64,000 bases of DNA from Brucella intermedia LMG 3301 (lineage in GTDB: Bacteria; Pseudomonadota; Alphaproteobacteria; Rhizobiales; Rhizobiaceae), in contig NZ_ACQA01000002.1 in NCBI RefSeq assembly GCF_000182645.1, forward strand, positions 1,116,001 through 1,180,000, written 5' to 3'. The notes below the pieces were generated by a model. The model did no database searches, was not told the DNA's origin, and was given only the letters and a program-made list of their open reading frames with translations. Both the position numbers and the translations under genes were made by a program. Of this stretch, positions 54,220 through 63,511 are shown one piece after another (the first letter of the stretch is position 1; each line of letters starts with the position of its first letter).

Positions 54220-54504
54220 TCAGGCGGCAGAAGATGTCGCCGGTGCGGAAGCGACCGGGGTTCTCGACCGTGCGGGAGCAACCTTCTTCTTCGGCTTCGG
54301 CAGCAAACCTTCGCGCTGTGCCCTCTTCTTGGCATCCTTGCGCGCCCGGCGAATAGCCTCGCCCTTCTCGCGCACACGCCTTTCCGAAGGCTTTTCATAA
54401 GCCCTGCGTTCTTTCAGTTCACGGAGAATTCCCTCGCGCTGCATCTTCTTCTTGAGCACGCGCAGCGCCTGATCGACATTATTGTCTCTTACCAATACTT
54501 GCAA
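54220..54504 (-). CDS. rpsU: 30S ribosomal protein S21 (paralogue, TTG start)
   Basis: A 94-residue S21 protein: [24 protein letters not shown] is the conserved N-terminus, followed by [21 protein letters not shown] and an unusually long Lys/Ala/Pro tail ([13 protein letters not shown]...). The start is TTG at 54504, fixed by AAAGGAG five bases upstream; this aligns residue 1 with the usual MQVLV start. An ATG further upstream would add 14 foreign residues. S21 acts in 30S initiation; several paralogues are common in Rhizobiales. Neighbouring cspA suggests a cold- or stress-linked unit. Confidence 0.88.
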   Translation of the reverse strand: MQVLVRDNNVDQALRVLKKKMQREGILRELKERRAYEKPSERRVREKGEAIRRARKDAKKRAQREGLLPKPKKKVAPARSRTPVASAPATSSAA

Positions 54505-54607
54505 TTCAGCTCCTTTCTCAGCCGCGCACAAACCGACAAAATCCAATCATTTCATCGTGTTGCCACGGCCACCTCAATTCATTCGCTTGTATGACTGCAC
54601 AGACCGG

Positions 54608-54799
54608 CTACGGGGCTCGCCTGTCGCGCTCGAGGCGCGCGGCTTTCAATCGCTCCGTCTTGGCATCGACCGCGGCTTTTTCGTGCTGCAGGATAGCCTT
54701 TGCCGTTTTGTCGGTAATGGCGTTCTTGGCTTCCATCCGCGAAAGCGGTTTCTTGAACAGCGTGTCCTTGGTCAGTCCTGCCGATTTTTGTTCGAGCAT
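54608..54799 (-). CDS. Small basic protein, 63 residues, unknown
   Basis: A highly charged helical protein (MLEQKSAGLTKDTLFKKPLSRMEAKN...) with many Lys, Arg and Ala and no membrane segment. ATG 54799 has GGGAG at a good distance, which supports a real gene. It lies between cspA and rpsU, all on the minus strand, with a terminator separating it from cspA. An RNA- or ribosome-associated role is possible from composition and neighbours only. Confidence 0.6.
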   Translation of the reverse strand: MLEQKSAGLTKDTLFKKPLSRMEAKNAITDKTAKAILQHEKAAVDAKTERLKAARLERDRRAP

Positions 54800-54849
54800 T
54801 CTATTTACTCCCGGTCAAAAGCCGCTTCACACTTGGGATGCACTTGAAA

Positions 54850-54876
54850 ATAAAAAAGGCCGGGAAAACCCGACCT
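54850..54876 (-). terminator. Terminator of cspA
   Basis: AGGCCGGG (54857-54864), AAAA loop, CCCGACCT (54869-54876) with one mismatch. The A-rich left flank (AAAATAAAAA) gives a U-run on the minus strand, about 70 bases past the cspA stop. Confidence 0.82.
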
Positions 54877-54947
54877 TTCAATCGCCTCAACAATCAGTGC
54901 CAGTACATCCGTGGTCAAAGATCGGAGACAATCACTTTGCGCCCGAG

Positions 54948-55157
54948 TTAAAGCGCCTGAAGATTATCGGCGGCCTTCTTGCCGGAACGGCGATCCGCCA
55001 CCAACTCGAAGCTCACCTTCTGACCTTCATTGAGCGTATGCATGCCTGCACGCTCAACTGCAGAAATGTGAACGAACTCATCCGGCGAACCATCCTCAGG
55101 CTGAATAAACCCAAAGCCCTTGCCGCCATTAAAGAATTTTACTGTTCCGTTTGCCAT
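54948..55157 (-). CDS. cspA: Cold-shock protein
   Basis: A 69-residue cold-shock-domain protein with RNP1 [12 protein letters not shown] (residues about 13-24) and RNP2 DEFVHIS; it binds single-stranded RNA and acts as an RNA chaperone. AAAGGAAT lies before the ATG. The 5' region (55158 onward) is AT-rich and contains TTGTC/GACAA inverted arms around 55250-55266, as expected for a structured cold-shock leader. The first of three small minus-strand genes ending in rpsU. Confidence 0.95.
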   Translation of the reverse strand: MANGTVKFFNGGKGFGFIQPEDGSPDEFVHISAVERAGMHTLNEGQKVSFELVADRRSGKKAADNLQAL

Positions 55158-55469
55158 AGAGAATTCCTTTCAATTCGCATGGTTGGAAGATAACGAAATA
55201 ATTTTCGTCGCGTTTTACGAAATTGAAAGAAAAGTCATGACGCCTGGTGCGCCTTGTCGTTCGATGACAAAATCGATTTTTAATAGATATACCCTTATTA
55301 CCCCCACTACAAGGGCACAGAGCCAAATTTATTTTTTCACCATCAATTCGACTTCGTTATAATTCTTTCAAGAAGAGCGGAAAAGCGCCCGAATTAACAT
55401 AAAAATTACCAAAAAATATTGGATTTTTCTGGCAAGATACGGGCCGTCAATTCGCATGCGACCATGAAG
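55158..55469. other. cspA leader/promoter region, AT-rich, no gene
   Basis: About 310 bases of low-GC DNA between cspA and the DUF1236 gene. It probably contains the cspA promoter and a long 5' UTR. No frame here looks like protein. Confidence 0.5.
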
Positions 55470-55496
55470 AAAGGCGGCAGAATTGCCGCCTTTTTC
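55470..55496. terminator. Bidirectional-looking terminator after the DUF1236 gene
   Basis: GGCGGCA (55473-55479), loop GAAT, TGCCGCC (55484-55490), with TTTTTCC on the plus side and a TTTCTTC run on the minus side. On the minus strand it lies 20 bases past the DUF1236 stop. Confidence 0.78.
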
Positions 55497-55515
55497 CATC
55501 TCTTTCCAACTGGCC

Positions 55516-56028
55516 TTACTTGACCCATACGACGCGGCGCGTCTGCGTATCGATCAGGGCCGGGCGATCTTCCACATAGACATAGGAATATGCCGGCTGG
55601 TCGGGTACGGCGACGAGAGGCACATCCTGTGGAATTATCGTTCCTTCAGCGATGCCTCCTTCGATGACGACCGGATCGACGGGGTTGGTTTCGATATAGG
55701 TCACGATTTCAGTCGGCACCGGGGGCCCGGCATTCGGCCCCTCGGCATAATAGACGACCCGGCGGTTCTGCATGGACACGATTACCGGCTCGCCATTGAC
55801 ATAGATATAGCCGAAATCCGGATTGTCCGGGATTGGGTGAACGGCGATTGCGTCGGGCAGGACATAACCATCGCTTATTTCGCCTTCGATAACGACGGGA
55901 TCCGATGGATTTGCAATGACATAATCGCGTGCCGCTTGCGGCACTTCGACAAGTACTCGATCTTGCGTCAGCGCAATACCCGAGCCGGCAAGAAACACCG
56001 CTGCGGTCAGAACAAGAGCCTTTTTCAT
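55516..56028 (-). CDS. Secreted DUF1236-family protein
   Basis: A 170-residue protein with a Sec signal peptide (MKKALVLTAAVFLAGSGIALTQD). Two tandem domains of the DUF1236 type follow, each with a DPVVIEG core and a YVNGEPVIV / YVEDRPALI segment ending RRVVYYAE and RRVVWVK. These periplasmic proteins are common in Rhizobiales; function unknown. ATG 56028 has GTGAGG upstream. The duplicated domain is easily seen in the sequence. It follows the MerR gene on the same strand. Confidence 0.86.
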   Translation of the reverse strand: MKKALVLTAAVFLAGSGIALTQDRVLVEVPQAARDYVIANPSDPVVIEGEISDGYVLPDAIAVHPIPDNPDFGYIYVNGEPVIVSMQNRRVVYYAEGPNAGPPVPTEIVTYIETNPVDPVVIEGGIAEGTIIPQDVPLVAVPDQPAYSYVYVEDRPALIDTQTRRVVWVK

Positions 56029-56269
56029 TTTCAGCCTCACTTTCGCATCAGAGCGGATTTGACCTGATCTGAATCCGGCCAGCGCTCTGTCGGTTCGTTT
56101 GACACGCACCCGAAAAACCACTTTGCGGATGCGTTATCGGTCGCAAGGCTGAAATAACCGGTGTGAAGCGCGCAGGTTCCCGCCGGGCGGCACACTTCAT
56201 GCGACAGGCTGAAACAAAGAGGCCTTGGAAGTCCCTCCCACGAGGCTGGGACGCTACACCCGGCCTTGA

Positions 56270-56737
56270 TCAAATCGGCGGGCGTGCCATTCGCGCCAGA
56301 ATGGCCCGAAGTTCCTCGACGGACCGGTCTATCTCGTTCTTCTTCTTCTCAAGTTCGTGGAGCTTTTCCTTGAAGCGCTGGCGCAGATTCTCGGTCTCGG
56401 CGGGATCGGTAATGCCGTTTTCCCACACGCTGATCAATTGCCCCATTTCGCCGAGCGTGAAGCCGATGCGGCGCCCGAACAGGACGAGCCGCAGTCTCGT
56501 ATGGTCCTTGTTGTCGTAGAGCCGTGTCACGCCCGCACGGCGTGGACTAAGCAATCCCTTATCTTCATAAAAGCGCAAGGCCCGCAACGTCAGGTCGAAT
56601 TCCTCGGCAAGATCGCCGATCCGATATAATTGACCGCCTGTCTGGTTCTCCCTCCGCGCATTACCACCTGCACCGGTCAGCAGATCCGCAATCGCTACAT
56701 CTGCCGCCTGTTCCGGCGCGTTCGACCGTTTACTCAT
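56270..56737 (-). CDS. MerR-family transcriptional regulator
   Basis: A 155-residue MerR protein. An unusual N-terminal extension of about 35 residues precedes the HTH (YRIGDLAEEFDLTLRALRFYEDKGLL), then the wing (RRAGVTRLYDNKDHTRL) and a long dimerisation coil (LRQRFKEKLHELEKKKNEIDRSVEEL). There are no metal-binding cysteines. This form is typical of rhizobial MerR regulators of acyl-CoA catabolism (LiuR-like). The beta-oxidation operon 2.5 kb away with its palindrome is a plausible target. Confidence 0.86.
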   Translation of the reverse strand: MSKRSNAPEQAADVAIADLLTGAGGNARRENQTGGQLYRIGDLAEEFDLTLRALRFYEDKGLLSPRRAGVTRLYDNKDHTRLRLVLFGRRIGFTLGEMGQLISVWENGITDPAETENLRQRFKEKLHELEKKKNEIDRSVEELRAILARMARPPI

Positions 56738-57101
56738 GTTCTACCCTGTTTCCGCCCCCGGAAACCCCGGTCACCGCGCGCATGCGCGATGGAACCAATA
56801 TTGATGACAGCTCACATTGACACTGCTGTCAGTGCCGCAGCTCGTTTTACATTCGCCGCCGCAATTCACTCGCCTGCCATGCTTGATTGATCCGCTTTCA
56901 TGCCGCCTGGTGCTCGACATGCCGTGTCCGGTCCGCTCAACCGTGAGATGCCGTGCCGCACCCACGAAAGCATTCACTTAGCTGCATATATTAACGAGTT
57001 GTTTACCACGTTTGTACAAATGTAGGCAGAGCAAATTCTTGCCAGTTGCGTTGGCGAAATTTGCCCCGGCGGTCTCTATCATTGGAAAAAGTGAATTTCT
57101 C
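56738..57101. other. Divergent intergenic region with small inverted repeat
   Basis: 364 bases between MerR and the PodJ-like gene. TGACACTGCTGTCA at 56818-56831 holds inverted TGACA/TGTCA arms, and CACTG-N4-CAGTG (56821-56834) overlaps it; it could be an operator. No protein-like frame. Confidence 0.45.
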
Positions 57102-60100
57102 ATGGCAAACCCAGATCTGGCGTCAGGTTCACGATCCATCATCGACGAATTGAACGCCCGCCGTGAGCGCCGGGCGCCTTCGCCGGCGATGGAAGAACTC
57201 AATCGCACATTGGCAAGCCTGGAAAAGCGCCTGAAAGATCTGGAACAGGACGGTGCTCCCGATATGCGCAACATCCTGCGCTCGGAACGCCAGCCCGCCC
57301 GCTATCCGGACGAAACCCTAACGGGCCTCGCCGAAATCGCCGAAAACCTGCGCCGCATGCGCGAAAGCCATGAAGAGCCGCTGCCTTATGCATCCAATGT
57401 CGAGGTCAGCCGCGCCAGCCGCGAAATGACCCCGCCTTCAGCGCGCCGCAAGCGAAGAAGGGCTCTCGCAAAGGGTAAGCGAAGACTTCGAGCGCATCAG
57501 TGACAGCGTGCGCCATCTTGCAGACCGCAGCAGTGAGGCCAATGCGCAGGCGCTCCGCCGTCAGCTCGATGAGCTCAACCGCACCGTCCAGGGCCTTGCC
57601 CGCGAGGAAACCCTGCATCGCCTCAACAACCGCTGGGATCGCTTCGACGCCCGTTTCGAGGCATTCGAGCAGCGTCATAACGCTGTCGATCCCGCGCTGG
57701 ACGCCATCGGCTCGCGGCTTGAGCAGGTGCGCGACGCAATCGGCACCTTGCCGCAATCGAACCGTTTGAGCGCGATCGAAGACCGCATCAGCCAGCTGGC
57801 AAACTCCATCGAGGAATCGCTGAGCCCGCAACACGCCGCGTCGCTCGAACAGAACCGTCTCCAGCAGATCGACGAGCGGCTGGACGAAATCAGCCGCGCC
57901 ATCATCGCGACAAGCCGCGCACAGCGGCCCGATCAGGACGGCGCGCGCCGGCTGGAACGGATCGAAGGCCGTCTGGCGGAACTTGCGGACCAACTCGCCA
58001 CTTCGGCGACGCAGCAGAATTCCGACGCGCTTTACCGCAAGCTGGGCGAACTTTCCTCACGCATCGACGGGCTTTCGAGCGGTTCGGCACTGCCGGATGG
58101 CGTGATCGACCAGCTTGCCCACCAGATCAACCTCCTCGCCAATCAAGTTGGCAAGGTGATGGAAAATCTCAGCCAGTCCGACTATCACGCCGTTGAAGCG
58201 CGTCTTGAAGCCATCGGCCAGAAGCTCGAAGCAGCCGAACGCCGGTCGGAGGAGCCGCATCCTCTGGTTCTGGACAAGATCGAACGCCGCTTTGCGGAAC
58301 TGACCGAGCGCCTCGACGCGCAATATGCCACGCAGCATGTCGACACCAGTGCGCTCCATACGCTGGAAGGCCGGATCGACGATCTTTCGCAGCAGATTTC
58401 GCTGGGTCTCCTTCAGGCACCGGCCTATGACGGTCCGGGGCTGGACGTGAAGGCGATCCGGAGCCTTGAGGATCAGATTGCCAATATCGCCCACCACCTT
58501 GCACAACCGGTGGCCGAGATTGCCGAACTGAAACCGCGTCTCGATTCCATTGAGCGCTCCATCGCCTCCAATCGTGAAACCGTGCTCGATGCAGCGCGTG
58601 AGGCGGCAGAAAGCGCCGTTGCACGCGTTCTACAGCACGGATCGCACAATGACAGCGTGATTGCCCGGCAGTTGGCCGAGGACATGAAATCGCTGGAAGC
58701 GCTGGCGCGCAATTCCGACGAACGCAACGGCAAGACATTCGAGACCGTCCATGACACGCTGGTCAAGATCGTCGACCGCCTGGCCAGGCTGGAGCAGGAC
58801 GTCGCGGGTCGATCGGACGGCGAAAGGCTGCCCTCCCCCAATTCCGGTTCGCAGCGCCCGTCGACAACGCGGTCACCAGCCGCAGCGGCTGCGGCAGCGG
58901 CATTTGCAACCGTCCAGAGCGAAGCCGGTCCCGCCGACACGCGAGCAGACGTCACGGCTGAAAAGTCCTCGCTCTTCGGCGGTTTCGCCAAAGCGATACG
59001 CGGTCGCCGCGCCGACAAATCCGCCGGTAAGAGCGACGAAGTGCTCGAAGCCACCGCCTTCGACGCGACATTCGACACCCCTGCCTTCGACAGCAAACTA
59101 GCTGCCGTGGAAGCGATCACCCGCAAGGAACCCGAGCTGGAACGGACCCCGTCCCCTCGCCCCGAGGGTGAAGGCATGCCGGACCTCAATTCGATCATGA
59201 AGCGGGTGCGTGAAGAACGCCGCCAGCGCGAAGATGCTGCCGATGCCGCACTTGCCGCCAACGGCAAGGTGGACTTCATAACCGCCGCCCGGCGCGCCGC
59301 CCAGCTTGCCGCCGCCGAGTCCGAGCAGCTTCAGAGGGGTGCGGCGAAGCGCACGAACAAGAAGAAATCGTCCGTTGGCGACATGATCCAGCGCCAGCGC
59401 AAGCCTATCCTGATGGCCATCGGCGCCGTGATGATCGCCATGGCCGGACTGCAGATCGGTTCTGCATTCCTCAACCGCGACGAGCCGCTGGAAACGGCAA
59501 TCGATACCGCGCCAGCGCAGATCGACACCACTGCCGCGGACACGACGCCTGCGCCAGCGGACGAAATCGCCGCCAAGATCACCGCCGACACCACGCCCGC
59601 AGCACAGCCATCCGCTGAAGCTGCCCCTGTGGCGCCAGCTCCGATCACGGAACCGCGCGAGGAAAAAGCAGCGCAGACAGACGAGCAACAGGCCGCGATG
59701 GAAATCCCGGCACATGTCGAACAGCCTGCCGTGACGGCGACGGAAACGGCCGCCAATCCGGTGCAGCCGGTGGAAACCACGGCAGCGACCGAGCCCGCAG
59801 CCCAGTCTCAAGCTGCCATTCCGCCGGTGCCGGAAGAAGCCGGTCCGGCAGCGCTTCGTGAAGCCGCCGCCAAGGGCGACGCGCGCGCGCTCTTTGAAGT
59901 CGGCAACCGTTACATGGAAGGCCGCGGCGTTGCCGCCGACTTTGCCAAGGCGGCACAGTGGTACGAGATTTCGGCAGGTCAGGGCTTTGCCCCCGCGCAG
60001 TATCGTCTCGGCAACTTCAACGAAAAGGGCCTTGGCATGCCCCGCGATCTGGACAAGGCCAAGACCTGGTACCAGCTCTCGGCCCAGCAGGGCAATGCGA

Positions 60101-60678
60101 GCGCGATGCATAATCTCGCCGTGCTTTTCGCAACCGGCGCCAATGGCAACCCGGACAATGCTTCAGCCGTGCGCTGGTTCACCGATGCGGCTGAACTCGG
60201 CGTCAAGGACAGCCAGTTCAATCTCGGCATTCTTGCCGCCAAGGGCCTTGGCATGCCGGTCAATCTGGAAGAAAGCTACAAGTGGTTCTCGCTTGCCGCC
60301 AATGCCGGTGACAAGGACGCAGCCGACAAGCGCGACCAGATCGCCAAGGCGTTGAAGCCGGAGCAACTCGAACGCGCCAAGGATATGGTGAAGCTGTGGA
60401 AGGCGAAGCCGCTCGATCAGGCGACCAATTCCATCGACGTTCCGGATGCGTGGACCGAAGCAAAGCCTGTCACCACCGGCTCGGTGGACATGAAGAAGGC
60501 CGTCCGCAACATCCAGCTCATCCTTCAGAAAAACGGCTATGACATCGGCACAGCCGATGGTGTTATGGGCGGCAAGACCCGCGCCGCGATTGCGGCGTTC
60601 CAGAAGGCAAACGGACAGAAGCCCACCGGCGATGTCGACCAGAAACTGGTTCAGCTCCTGCTTGAAAAGAACAAGTAA
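57102..60678 (+). pseudogene. PodJ-like Sel1/peptidoglycan-binding polarity protein, frameshifted
   Basis: Together 57102-57440 and 57430-60678 encode one protein of about 1190 residues. The layout is: N-terminal disordered/coiled segment, long coiled coil (about residues 130-450), linker, a single membrane helix (KPILMAIGAVMIAMAGLQIG), Ala/Pro/Thr-rich periplasmic spacer, three to four Sel1 repeats (ALFEVGNRYMEGRGVAADFAKAAQWYE and similar), and a C-terminal PG_binding_1 domain (LILQKNGYDIGTADGVMGGKTRAAI). This is the architecture of PodJ/polar growth factors. The frame changes between 57430 and 57460 near GCGCGCCGCAAGC; total length is one over a multiple of three, fitting +1 or -2. It may be a real mutation or a sequencing error. 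Confidence 0.82.
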
Positions 60679-60704
60679 CTCATTGGAGCCATAAGGATAT
60701 CTGC

Positions 60705-60726
60705 AAGGGCGGCCCAGGCCGCCCTT
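60705..60726 (+). terminator. Weak terminator after the PodJ-like gene
   Basis: AAGGGCGG (60705-60712) and CCGCCCTT (60719-60726) make an 8-bp perfect stem. The sequence after it is only moderately T-rich. Confidence 0.55.
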
Positions 60727-60820
60727 CCTGCGTTTCGTCCGTATTCTTCTGAAAGAAGTGACAGGTTGATCCGACTCGTTGAGGCTTATTATCTACACCC
60801 TATCAACGAGGGGATAGACT

Positions 60821-61375
60821 ATGCTCTTGCATGTAAACAACGACATGGAAAACGGTATCATCGCGAAAATCCCTCTCGCGCTCGACAAGGATATCAAAAA
60901 TTTCCAGGGGGATGCGATCGACTTTGAAATCTCCTCCGGCGACAAGCAGCTTATTCCCGCCGAAGACATTCATCCCTACAAATCCATTTTCAAGGTTCTT
61001 TCCGGCAGTTCTGAACTGAAGAACATCTTCATAGCCGTATCCTTCAATGCGAATTTCACCACGCCGGACGGCAAGAAAACCTGCCTGACACGCTCCAGCC
61101 CGATGGAAGACTGGAATGTGATGAATGGCAGCTATTATGCCGAAAGCATGAACTGCTTCGGCTTCAAATCCAGCAGCCGTTTCGCCGGGAATTTCAGTGT
61201 CAACCTGACCAATCCCTACCTTTACATCATAAAGAACGGCAGCCTGACCGACAGCAAGATGTCGGACAATATTTCAATCCGTGCGCAGTTTTATCCCTCG
61301 TCCGGCCATTCGGTCATCACGCCGAAAGAAGATATCAATATTGTCATCAGCAATCGCCAGAACGCAGCAGACTGA
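60821..61375 (+). CDS. Hypothetical protein, 184 residues, lower GC
   Basis: A soluble protein without signal peptide (MLLHVNNDMENGIIAKIPLAL...), rich in Ser, Asn, Lys and Ile and with beta-strand-like alternation, unlike its Ala/Arg-rich neighbours. GAGGGGATA before the ATG is a good ribosome-binding site. Codon choice and GC appear lower than in flanking genes, which hints at acquisition. I recognise no family. The 390 bases after it look like degraded DNA, so the segment 60.8-61.7 kb may be a small foreign patch. Confidence 0.68.
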   Translation: MLLHVNNDMENGIIAKIPLALDKDIKNFQGDAIDFEISSGDKQLIPAEDIHPYKSIFKVLSGSSELKNIFIAVSFNANFTTPDGKKTCLTRSSPMEDWNVMNGSYYAESMNCFGFKSSSRFAGNFSVNLTNPYLYIIKNGSLTDSKMSDNISIRAQFYPSSGHSVITPKEDINIVISNRQNAAD

Positions 61376-61764
61376 TTCATTGTGCATCAGCGCCGCAATC
61401 TCTGAAGTATATCCCATATAATCGGTAGGATTATCTGGATAAAAGCTGTTTTCGATGATCTCCGGCGCTCTTTTTGTTGTTCTTGAACAACACCCCGGAT
61501 TTTTCCTTCAATATAGTCCTGCAAGGTAACCTTATCGGCAATCGGCGTTTGACTTCCCGATGACGACAGAGCAAGACATTATGAGAGGTGGCCAGGCTGG
61601 AACTCACGAGCAGACTAAAGCCTAACTACTTGTTTTCATGCATTTCCGGGCGCACACTATTTTCATAATGTTGCCCGAGATGCTTTGGTAAGGTGAGACA
61701 TCTTGCGGAGAAACGCGACCGCAAGCAGCTGTATGTCGTGCGTTCGTGAAAGCCGGGTTGGGAA
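61376..61764. other. Low-GC spacer, possible gene remnant
   Basis: Between the 184-residue gene and the TSUP permease. Apart from the small minus-strand frame at 61387-61524, nothing protein-like is seen. Confidence 0.45.
61387..61524 (-). CDS. Possible small membrane-tail protein or remnant
   Basis: The minus-strand frame gives 45 residues from TTG 61524 (LQDYIEGKIRGVVQEQQKERRRSS then KTAFIQIILPIIWDILQRLRR): a basic helix followed by a hydrophobic helix and a basic end. The frame extends upstream to 61574 without ATG (SSSGSQTPIADKVT). AGG lies six bases before the TTG. It could be a true small tail-anchored protein or the end of a decayed gene. No family recognised. Confidence 0.3.
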   Translation of the reverse strand: MQDYIEGKIRGVVQEQQKERRRSSKTAFIQIILPIIWDILQRLRR

Positions 61765-62685
61765 TTGGGTATTTATCTTCCCATTGCGGAATTGTCGGTC
61801 AACATGCTGGTTCTACTCGGCATGGGCGCCGCCGTGGGTTTTCTTTCCGGATTGTTCGGTGTTGGCGGCGGATTTCTCATCACGCCACTGTTGATCTTTT
61901 ATAACATTCCACCTGCCATCGCGGTCGCCACAGGCGCCAATCAGGTCATCGCCTCGTCGGTTTCAGGCGCGCTGGCGCATTTCAAACGTCGAACGCTCGA
62001 TATCAAGCTCGGCCTGTTTCTGGTGGCAGGCGGCATATTGGGGTCCCTCGTCGGTATCTTCGTCTTTTCATGGCTGCGCGATCTCGGCCAGTTGGACCTG
62101 ATCGTCTCCATTCTCTACGTTTTCTTTCTCGGCACCGTCGGCGGACTGATGCTCGTGGAAAGCCTGCGAGCGCTTCGCCGCGTGAAGAAGGGTCAGGGCG
62201 GGGCCGTGCGGCGCTCGGGCCAGCACACATGGATACACCGCCTGCCCTTCAAGATGCGGTTTCGTGCGTCCACCATCTATGTCAGCATCATTCCGGTGCT
62301 CGGCATCGGTTTCTTCATCGGCCTCCTTTCCTCGGTCATGGGTGTCGGCGGCGGCTTCATCATGGTTCCGGCACTCATCTATCTGCTGCATGTTCCGACC
62401 AATGTGGTTGTCGGAACCTCGCTGTTTCAGATCACCTTCGTCACTGCGGTCACGACCGTCCTGCAAGCAACGACCAACCAATCCATCGATATTGTGCTTG
62501 CCTTCCTTCTGATGGTTGGTGGTGTCATCGGCGCGCAGTATGGCGCACGTGCCGGGCAGAAACTGCGCGGCGAACAATTGCGTCTTCTGCTGGCGCTTCT
62601 GGTGCTGGCGGTCGGCCTGCGCCTCGCCTTCGGGCTTTTCGTGCGGCCGGACAACCTGTTCTCCATTTCGATTGCGGATATCTGA
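61765..62685 (+). CDS. TSUP-family (TauE/SafE) sulfite/organosulfur permease
   Basis: A 306-residue membrane protein with about eight hydrophobic segments and the two TSUP glycine motifs, GFLSGLFGVGGGFLITPLLIF (first half) and LLSSVMGVGGGFIMVPALIYL (second half). The family exports sulfite, sulfonates or related anions. The likely start is TTG 61765 (residues LGIYLPIAE, matching the usual xxxYLPIAE opening); ATG 61804 would remove 13 residues. It is followed at once by a TIGR02186 gene, a conserved pairing in Rhizobiales. Confidence 0.87.
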   Translation: MGIYLPIAELSVNMLVLLGMGAAVGFLSGLFGVGGGFLITPLLIFYNIPPAIAVATGANQVIASSVSGALAHFKRRTLDIKLGLFLVAGGILGSLVGIFVFSWLRDLGQLDLIVSILYVFFLGTVGGLMLVESLRALRRVKKGQGGAVRRSGQHTWIHRLPFKMRFRASTIYVSIIPVLGIGFFIGLLSSVMGVGGGFIMVPALIYLLHVPTNVVVGTSLFQITFVTAVTTVLQATTNQSIDIVLAFLLMVGGVIGAQYGARAGQKLRGEQLRLLLALLVLAVGLRLAFGLFVRPDNLFSISIADI

Positions 62686-62686
62686 C

Positions 62687-63511
62687 ATGCGGGGCCTCAC
62701 GCTTTCCTCCGCATTGATCTTCCTTCTGATGACGGGAAGCGCGCTCGCGCAGGTCGATTCCAGCGGTAATGGCAACACGGTTCCGCAATTGCAGAACCCC
62801 GCCGATGAGACCATCGAAATCGGCCTTTCGACCGAAACCATCGCCATCACATCGAATTTCGGCGGCACCGATCTCACAATATTCGGCGCGCTCGACAATG
62901 CCGATCCCACGATCCAGCGACAGGGCCGTTACGACATCATCGTGGTGCTGCAAGGCCCGTCCCGCGATCTGGTCGTGCGCAAGAAGGACCGTTATCTCGG
63001 CGTGTGGGTGAATGCGGTTTCAGAGACATTCATGGGCGTCCCGCTCTCATACTCGCTGGCATCCACCCGCAATTTGCAGGACATTACCGACGAGAAAACC
63101 TATCGCCAGCTTTCCGTGGGCGTGCGCAATTTCTATCTCGTGCCGGAAGACCCTGCCAGCCTGTCCGGCAATATTCCGAGATTTGGCAATGAACTGCGCG
63201 AGATGAAAATCCGCCAGGGCCTCTATACGCAGCGCATCGGTGGCGTGGAGTTCATTTCGCGCACCTTGTTCCGCGCCACGCTCAACCTCCCCGCCAACGT
63301 GCCGGTGGGTCGCCACAAGGCTCGGGCGCTTCTGTTTCGCAACGGCGTTTTCCTGCGGGAAGCCAATGCCAGCCTGGAAATCGTCAAGGCGGGTTTCGAG
63401 CAGAGCATCTACAACGCGGCCCATCAGAACAGCTTTCTCTACGGCCTGTTTGCCGTTTTCCTTGCCGTCTTCACCGGATGGTTCGGGCGCATTCTGTTCC
63501 GTCGGGATTAA
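62687..63511 (+). CDS. TIGR02186-family membrane-anchored protein
   Basis: A 274-residue protein with a signal peptide (LTLSSALIFLLMTGSALAQ), a periplasmic beta-rich domain (TETIAITSNFGGTDLTIFGAL, YDIIVVLQGPSRDLVVRKK) and a single C-terminal membrane helix (FLYGLFAVFLAVFTGWFGRILF). It starts one base past the TSUP stop, so the two are coupled; it is probably an accessory of the permease. Function otherwise unknown. Its stop overlaps the stop of convergent pdeM. Confidence 0.85.
   Translation: MRGLTLSSALIFLLMTGSALAQVDSSGNGNTVPQLQNPADETIEIGLSTETIAITSNFGGTDLTIFGALDNADPTIQRQGRYDIIVVLQGPSRDLVVRKKDRYLGVWVNAVSETFMGVPLSYSLASTRNLQDITDEKTYRQLSVGVRNFYLVPEDPASLSGNIPRFGNELREMKIRQGLYTQRIGGVEFISRTLFRATLNLPANVPVGRHKARALLFRNGVFLREANASLEIVKAGFEQSIYNAAHQNSFLYGLFAVFLAVFTGWFGRILFRRD

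Noticed and set aside
56037..56273. A 78-residue minus-strand frame after the MerR gene, with a TTG overlapping the MerR stop
   Set aside because: There is no ribosome-binding site, no recognisable pattern and many Cys/Trp residues scattered as in random translation. The overlap alone is not enough.
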